The notes under the pieces were generated by a model. That model had not been told where the DNA came from. It saw only the letters and a list, made by a program, of their open reading frames with translations, and searched no databases. Source: Nymphaea colorata (Eukaryota; Streptophyta; Magnoliopsida; Nymphaeales; Nymphaeaceae). From it: 58,589 nucleotides of DNA. The translations under genes and the position numbers were made by a program. Below are positions 54,101 to 58,589 of this stretch, one piece after another. Location of the stretch: assembly GCF_008831285.2 (NCBI RefSeq), contig NC_045140.1:28837937-28896525 (forward strand), written 5' to 3'. How positions within the stretch are numbered: the first letter of the stretch is position 1; the number at the start of each line of letters is the position of its first letter.

Positions 54101-56047
54101 ACGCCCTCTTTGCCACCCTCCTTAGGGAGGCACAACTCCATGGTAGAGAAGTCCCACCAGACACGACCTAAGGTTTTCAGCCACTTGACTCCGAGGATGA
54201 GGTCTACACTAGGGATAGGAACAACCAGTAGATCCACCTTAAAGGGAACCTTCTGCAAGGTAAGCTCTACGTCCGTACACTTACGGGTTCATAAAAGTAT
54301 GTCCCCGTTGGCCACTAAAAGTCTAAGTTGTGGTTGGTCCTCTACAGCGCATCCTAGTTGGCCGGCTATGTGGTCACCTATAAAGTTGTGGGTGGCTCCT
54401 GAATCTAACAAGACAAGCACTTGTCGGTCGCCTATACGCCCTAAGACCTTCATAGATTCGGGACGCTCCGGGTTGTCCATTATACGACATTCAGCTTCAG
54501 GTGGCGGTTCCTCTTCTTTCTTAGGCTCTTCTACCGATTTGGGCTCAAAGACTTCTTCAATAATTAGGGGCTGGTCCTTCCCCTCTTCTTCATTATCTTC
54601 TTCCAAAACGGTGTAGACTCTGATGTGCTTGCACTGATGAGTAGGACTCCAATCTCCCTTGCACCAAAAGCACTTCTTGTTCTTAATCATTTCTTCACGC
54701 TCTTCGCATGTCATGGGTGGAGGTGCTCTTGACCTGTAGACTGGCTTAGGTTCTTCCTTCTTTGGTGGAGCAGGAAGCAACTTTTGCTGATGAGCCTGCT
54801 GGGGACGAACAACTTGAACATTTCTCCACGACTTGTAGAGGGCCTGCTTCTTGCGTAGCCTATCTTCAATAGAACGTGCCTTGGCAAAGCACTTTCTCAA
54901 CTCAGTGTTCGGCTCTGCCCTAACGTCAATCTGAATCTCCTCTTTGAGATCTCCGACAAAGGCGGCTATGAGCGCCTAGTGAGTCCAATCCACCATACTT
55001 GCTAGATTTTCAAACCTAGCTTGATACTCCTGGACTGTCGAGGTCTGCTTCAAGTTGCGAAGCTCTATGTCGTAGTCCACATAAGCGGTCTCCCCAAATC
55101 TAAGCGTAAGCGCTTCCCTAAACTCTTCCCAAGTCTCTACGGGTTCCTTAATCTTAAGCCATCTCAACCAGCGTCTGGCTTCACCGTCAAAATGAAGAGT
55201 GGCAGTCTGGAGCCATTCCTCTCTAGGAATCATCTGACAAGTGAAATATTCTTCCACTTGAAAGATCCAATCTAAAGGGTCGTTGCCATTGAACCTAGGA
55301 AACTCTATCCGTACTTGAAGAGCCCTGGGTTGGTTCCTCTGCACATTCCTGGGTTCCCAATGGTTGTCCCATTCTATCTCCCCACCTTCTCTCCGAGTTC
55401 ATTTGCTCCCATTGAGACCCTGGAAATCTAGGTCCATATTGACTGGCTTGCGGTCCATGAGGTTCACGATTGAAGTAGTCCGAGGAAGAATGTTGTTGTC
55501 CTCCTTGATTGCGGTAGTACCCTCTATGATGGCCATTATGCCCACCATTGTTGATCATGTGATCCACATGGTGGCCATTATGTCCCTCATTATCTCTATT
55601 AGGTTCATGATGATGGTTTCTATGTTCATGCTCATTCTGCCATGTAGGAGGCGGCCTGCTCGTACCAGCCTGCAAATGCCATGGGTTGGGGTCGGCACCA
55701 GGTGGTCCGCTCAACACTCCTTTTCCCTTATCCTGTCTAGGAGGGGGAAGGGGAGGAGGTTCTTATGTGGATCTCTGATTGGCCTCCTGATTCAAAGAGA
55801 GAGATCGAATCATCTCCTTGATTTCATCCAGCTCTCTTAACCGGGACAGCTCCTTCTTGTAATCCATCATCTCACGCCGGATCTACAGAACTTCATTCTC
55901 GATGTGTACCATCTTCTCTACGGAATGTACTTCCAATTCAGTTTGAGGCTGCTCCTCTTGAACCGATGTATCTCCCTCAACTTCGAGAGAGTCTTGTTCC
56001 GTTTGCCTTCTTCGGGCCATAGTTGAAGGCCGAAGTTCCCAAACCAT
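50825..56047 (-). pseudogene. Gag-Pol polyprotein of A3, multiply disrupted
   Basis: Homologous to A1 over its length, broken at several sites (compared with A1): CAG-to-TAG near 55886 and AAG-to-TAA near 55765 in the Gag N-terminus; a 58-bp deletion near 55370 before the Gag core; AAG-to-TAG near 54979 inside Gag; a TGC-to-TGA stop near 54290 between protease and RT; and a frameshifting loss near 53910 before RT. The RT to chromodomain-like part (53875-50825, 1,016 codons) is still open and keeps FFDD, ETDAS, the HHCC finger and DGQSE. Inactive. Confidence 0.92.
51153..51165 (-). other. Polypurine tract of A3
   Basis: Same AGGAGGGTGGATC (minus) next to the LTR. Confidence 0.83.
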
Positions 56048-56213
56048 ACAAGTTCGAAAGCAACTATGCTAACAATTAATGCAAACCAATCTCACTAAGC
56101 AATGCAATTCCAATAAATCCAAGAAATCAAAGCAGCAAATCTGATCTAAAATTGAAACTGAACTTGAAATCAACACTGAAACAGATGCTTGAGTCGTGCT
56201 CTAACTCTAAGGA

Positions 56214-56226
56214 GGCTCTGATACCA
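56214..56226 (-). other. Family-A primer-binding site in A3
   Basis: Minus-sense TGGTATCAGAGCC, followed on the plus strand by AAT and the six-base family-A LTR remnant TGGTAG (56230-56235), exactly as in A1. Confidence 0.85.
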
Positions 56227-56235
56227 AATTGGTAG

Positions 56236-56388
56236 ATTGGTATCAGTCGGTTGTTGTTGGCTACTCCACAAGAAACCGTCTAAGCAATAGCTGGAAACTG
56301 CAATGTCTATCCACGTTGAAAGCACTAACTTCTGAAATCTGTCGCTGTCTCTTTCACTTTAAAACCCCAAGGCGGCTCTGATACCAAT
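56236..56388 (-). other. Chimeric type-C leader with second primer-binding site (A3)
   Basis: 153 bp, same length and boundaries as 8799-8951 in A1, with a few substitutions (for example GACGTCTATCTACG versus AATGTCTATCCACG). The second primer-binding site is at 56374-56386. ATTGGTATCAG at 56236-56246 is its inverted copy. Confidence 0.8.
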
Positions 56389-58589
56389 TGTTAGGTTCCC
56401 GAAACCCGCGGTCGTCTAACCCGAGAGTCGAGGTCCTACTGCCAAGATCGCCTCGAGGAATCTAGACCAAAAAACCTAAACAAATATATACAAGGAACTA
56501 CCCGGCCGGATAGGACCCCGGCGCAAACCCAATAGGACGTGAATACATGGAAGGGGTAATCCCAAAAACCTAACTAAGTCAAAACCTACTACAAGAAAAC
56601 TACGAGGGGTGTGAGGCCGTACAAGCGTGCGCAATGCAAAAGTACTCTCGCAACTCACTCAATGCAAACCATCAAACCACACAACCACATCTACACGTAA
56701 CAAACCACACCCAATACCCTAGGTAGGCTCGTCGATTAGCGGCCGTGTCTAGGCCAAGGGCCGTCGAGGTACCGCTGGAATCAACCAAGGCCGAAGCCGG
56801 GCTCAAGCAAATACGAAAGCAAATGCACCCGACCCACGAAACTACAAGGGAGTGAGAGGGCGTTACCAGCCAAGCTATTCTTGGCTTTCAGCAAGATGGC
56901 CGCGAGGTGAATCCCCAAACCTCGGGCAATGCAGCAACCGTGTGGAAGAACTCCGGAGGAAGAGGGCTGCAGCTAGATCCGAGCAGCAAGGTAGAATCGA
57001 CGCCGGAAGTCTCCAAAGGGCCGGCTAGGGATGCCGGACGAGTTGCTGGAATTCGGCCCTCCTGGCCGTTAGCAAGAGGCAGCAGCTTGTATCTAGCTAC
57101 TGCTGGGATAGGCCCACCTGGCCGTGAAGGGAGCGCGGCAGCAAGGGGTGTGCCGAAGCTGGAAAGGTCCCGCTGTGCGTGGGGATGACCTTCGGAAGGG
57201 CTGGGTTCGGTTTAGAACCCGGGAGAACCTAGCTACGGGATGATGGAAGAGCTCGGTCTAGAGCTCGGGCAGACCTAGCTACGGGGGAGGTCCCGATTAG
57301 CCATGGCTTTCAGCAAGAAGGCCACGAGGTGAATCCCCAACCTCGGGCAATGCAGCAACCGTGAGGAAGAACTCCGGAGGAAGAGGGCTGCAGCTGGATC
57401 CGAGCAGCAAGGTAGAATAGACGCCGGAAGTCTCCAAAGGGCCGGCTAGGGACGCCGGACGAGTTGCTGGAATTCGGCCCTCCTGGCCGTGAGCAAGAGG
57501 CAGCAGCTTGTATCTAGCTACTGCTGGGATAGGCCCGCCTGGCCGTGAAGGGAGCGCGGCAGCAAGCGAAAGGCCGAAGCTGGAAGGGTCCCGCTGTGCG
57601 TGGGGATGACCTTCGGAAGGGGGGTTCGGTTTAGAACCCGGGAGAACCTAGCTACGGGATGATGAAAGAGCTCGGTCTAGAGCTCGGGCAGACCTAGCTA
57701 CAGGGGAGGTCCAGATATGGATGGCTGGCTAGGTTGTGGCTTAGGTGGGTTAAGTCAAGGTTTAGGGTCTGCTGGGACCAGGTTGACTAAGGACTGGCTT
57801 AGGTTCAGATGCGGTTGGGTTGACTTGAATCAAGTCAAGACACTAAGAGATGATGGAGGTGCGTGCGGAAGGGGCGGCTTGGGTCTAGCCGTGCAAGAGG
57901 TGGGTCCGAATCACTTAGGCAGCGTTGACCTTGGCTGCCCTAGGACCTAGGGCTACTTTCCAGAAATGGAGGAAAGGAGGGTAAGGGTTTAGGTTACCAA
58001 CATGGGTGAGGTCGACCTAGAGAGGTTGACTAAGGGGTGTTGCATCAAGGGTTTGACTAAAGGGGAGCAAGGAAGGGACTCGGCTAAGATTTCCTAAAGG
58101 GTGTTGACTGATCTGGTCAAAGGTTCCTATGGGGGTTGTGGCCAGGTGGCGGCCAACCTAGCTAAGAAAGAATGAGGGGAGATGGACGTCAATTACCAAA
58201 TGGTAAGGGTTGACGTGGGTCTTCCTTCCTACGGTAGAGGAGGAAAAGGAGCGTCTAATTCCAAAATGAAATTAGAGCTAAGAGGATTGCTAGAGAGAAG
58301 CTAGCAAATGAGGAAATGAACACCAATTTCCTTCCTTAAGAGTAAGGAGGGAATTGGCTCGGCTCTCTTCCTAATTTGTTAGGAGAGGAAGGCACGTGGC
58401 CAATGCCAAAAAGGTAAGTCGTAAACGTGAATGCTCGAGCTATCTTTCTCTTCTTCTCAACGGGCTCCAAGGGGACGAACAAGGTAAAATGGGAAAGATG
58501 GGGGCTAAGAGGTCAAGCTAGATATTACTAAAGGGAGAAGCATGAGGTGGCGAGAGGGGAAGTCTAACTCGAGAGGGACTTGGGACGGT
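56389..58589 (-). repeat. Type-C LTR (A3 5' LTR), incomplete
   Basis: Starts TGTTAGGTTCCCG on the plus strand and matches 8952-9628 over its first ~677 bp. It then continues with sequence not seen elsewhere in the window: a 422-bp tandem duplication, then G-rich LTR-like DNA with GGTTGACTAAGG and CTAGGT motifs to the window end. No inner end (GTATCA or equivalent) is reached, so whether it is pure type C or becomes family A later is unknown. No gene is seen in 57718-58589. Confidence 0.75.
56882..57717. repeat. Tandem duplication, 2 x ~422 bp, in type-C LTR
   Basis: Unit 1 (56882-57303) and unit 2 (57304 to ~57717) both start TGGCTTTCAGCAAG and share, in order, CTCGGGCAATGCAGCAACCG, GAGTTGCTGGAATTCGGCCC, GCAGCAGCTTGTATCTAGC and CGCTGTGCGTGGGGATGACC. 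They differ by scattered substitutions and short indels. Each ends with two shorter related blocks sharing ACCTAGCTACGGG (about 57222 and 57273 in unit 1). Confidence 0.9.

Larger units (their letters stand above)
48782..58589 (-). mobile_element. Ty3/gypsy LTR retrotransposon A3, degenerate, C/A mosaic
   Basis: 3' LTR 48782-51152, polypurine tract 51153-51165, broken gag-pol, family-A primer-binding site 56214-56226, chimeric leader 56236-56388 with a second primer-binding site 56374-56386, then a type-C 5' LTR from 56389 that runs past the window end. The layout copies A1's double primer-binding site. The left flanking pentamer is GACTC; the right one is outside the window, so the insertion cannot be confirmed as a unit. 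Confidence 0.85.

Overview
This window is repeat-dominated nuclear DNA of a land plant. The plant call rests on the first ~398 bp of an 18S rRNA gene, which is plant-like, and on plant-type Ty3/gypsy LTR retrotransposons primed by initiator-Met tRNA. I cannot name the species. There is no ordinary host protein gene. The window consists of broken 45S rDNA (intergenic spacer, external transcribed spacer, start of 18S) into which related retrotransposons have inserted, partly inside one another. Every element lies on the minus strand, antisense to the 18S gene.

Layout. 1-683: rDNA intergenic spacer with ~200-bp subrepeats. 684-15104: an older family-A LTR (A0), split 12 bp from its end by a complete family-A element, A1 (696-12156, target duplication GTCTC), which carries an uninterrupted 1,758-codon gag-pol. 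15105-15773: rDNA external transcribed spacer and the 5' end of 18S. 15774-26824: full-length element A2 with a frameshifted gag-pol; its two flanks are unrelated rDNA positions. 26825-27068: spacer DNA again, nearly identical to 337-580. 27069-27130: 62-bp stub of a B-like LTR. 27131-38440: family-B element B1 (target duplication AGGAC), with an almost intact gag-pol. 38490-38589: assembly gap of 100 N. 38590-48774: 'B2', which I read as the same element as B1 assembled twice. 48782-58589: degenerate element A3, whose LTRs contain a third LTR type (C), running off the window.

Common design. Each element makes one Gag-protease-RT-RNase H-integrase polyprotein ending in a chromodomain-like module. 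The reading frame runs through the polypurine tract and ends inside the ~3-kb 3' LTR, so the last ~100 codons are LTR sequence. TATA boxes place the likely RNA start ~0.55-0.6 kb into each LTR, leaving a very long R-U5 (~2.4 kb) with conserved hairpins and splice-donor-like sites.

Most unusual points: (1) A1 and A3 share a chimeric 5' end, in which a type-C LTR, its primer-binding site and leader are joined to a family-A primer-binding site and leader through an inverted copy of the primer-binding site; (2) several independent breakpoints lie in rDNA; (3) coding sequence extends into the LTR in both families; (4) there is a probable 10.2-kb false duplication across the gap.
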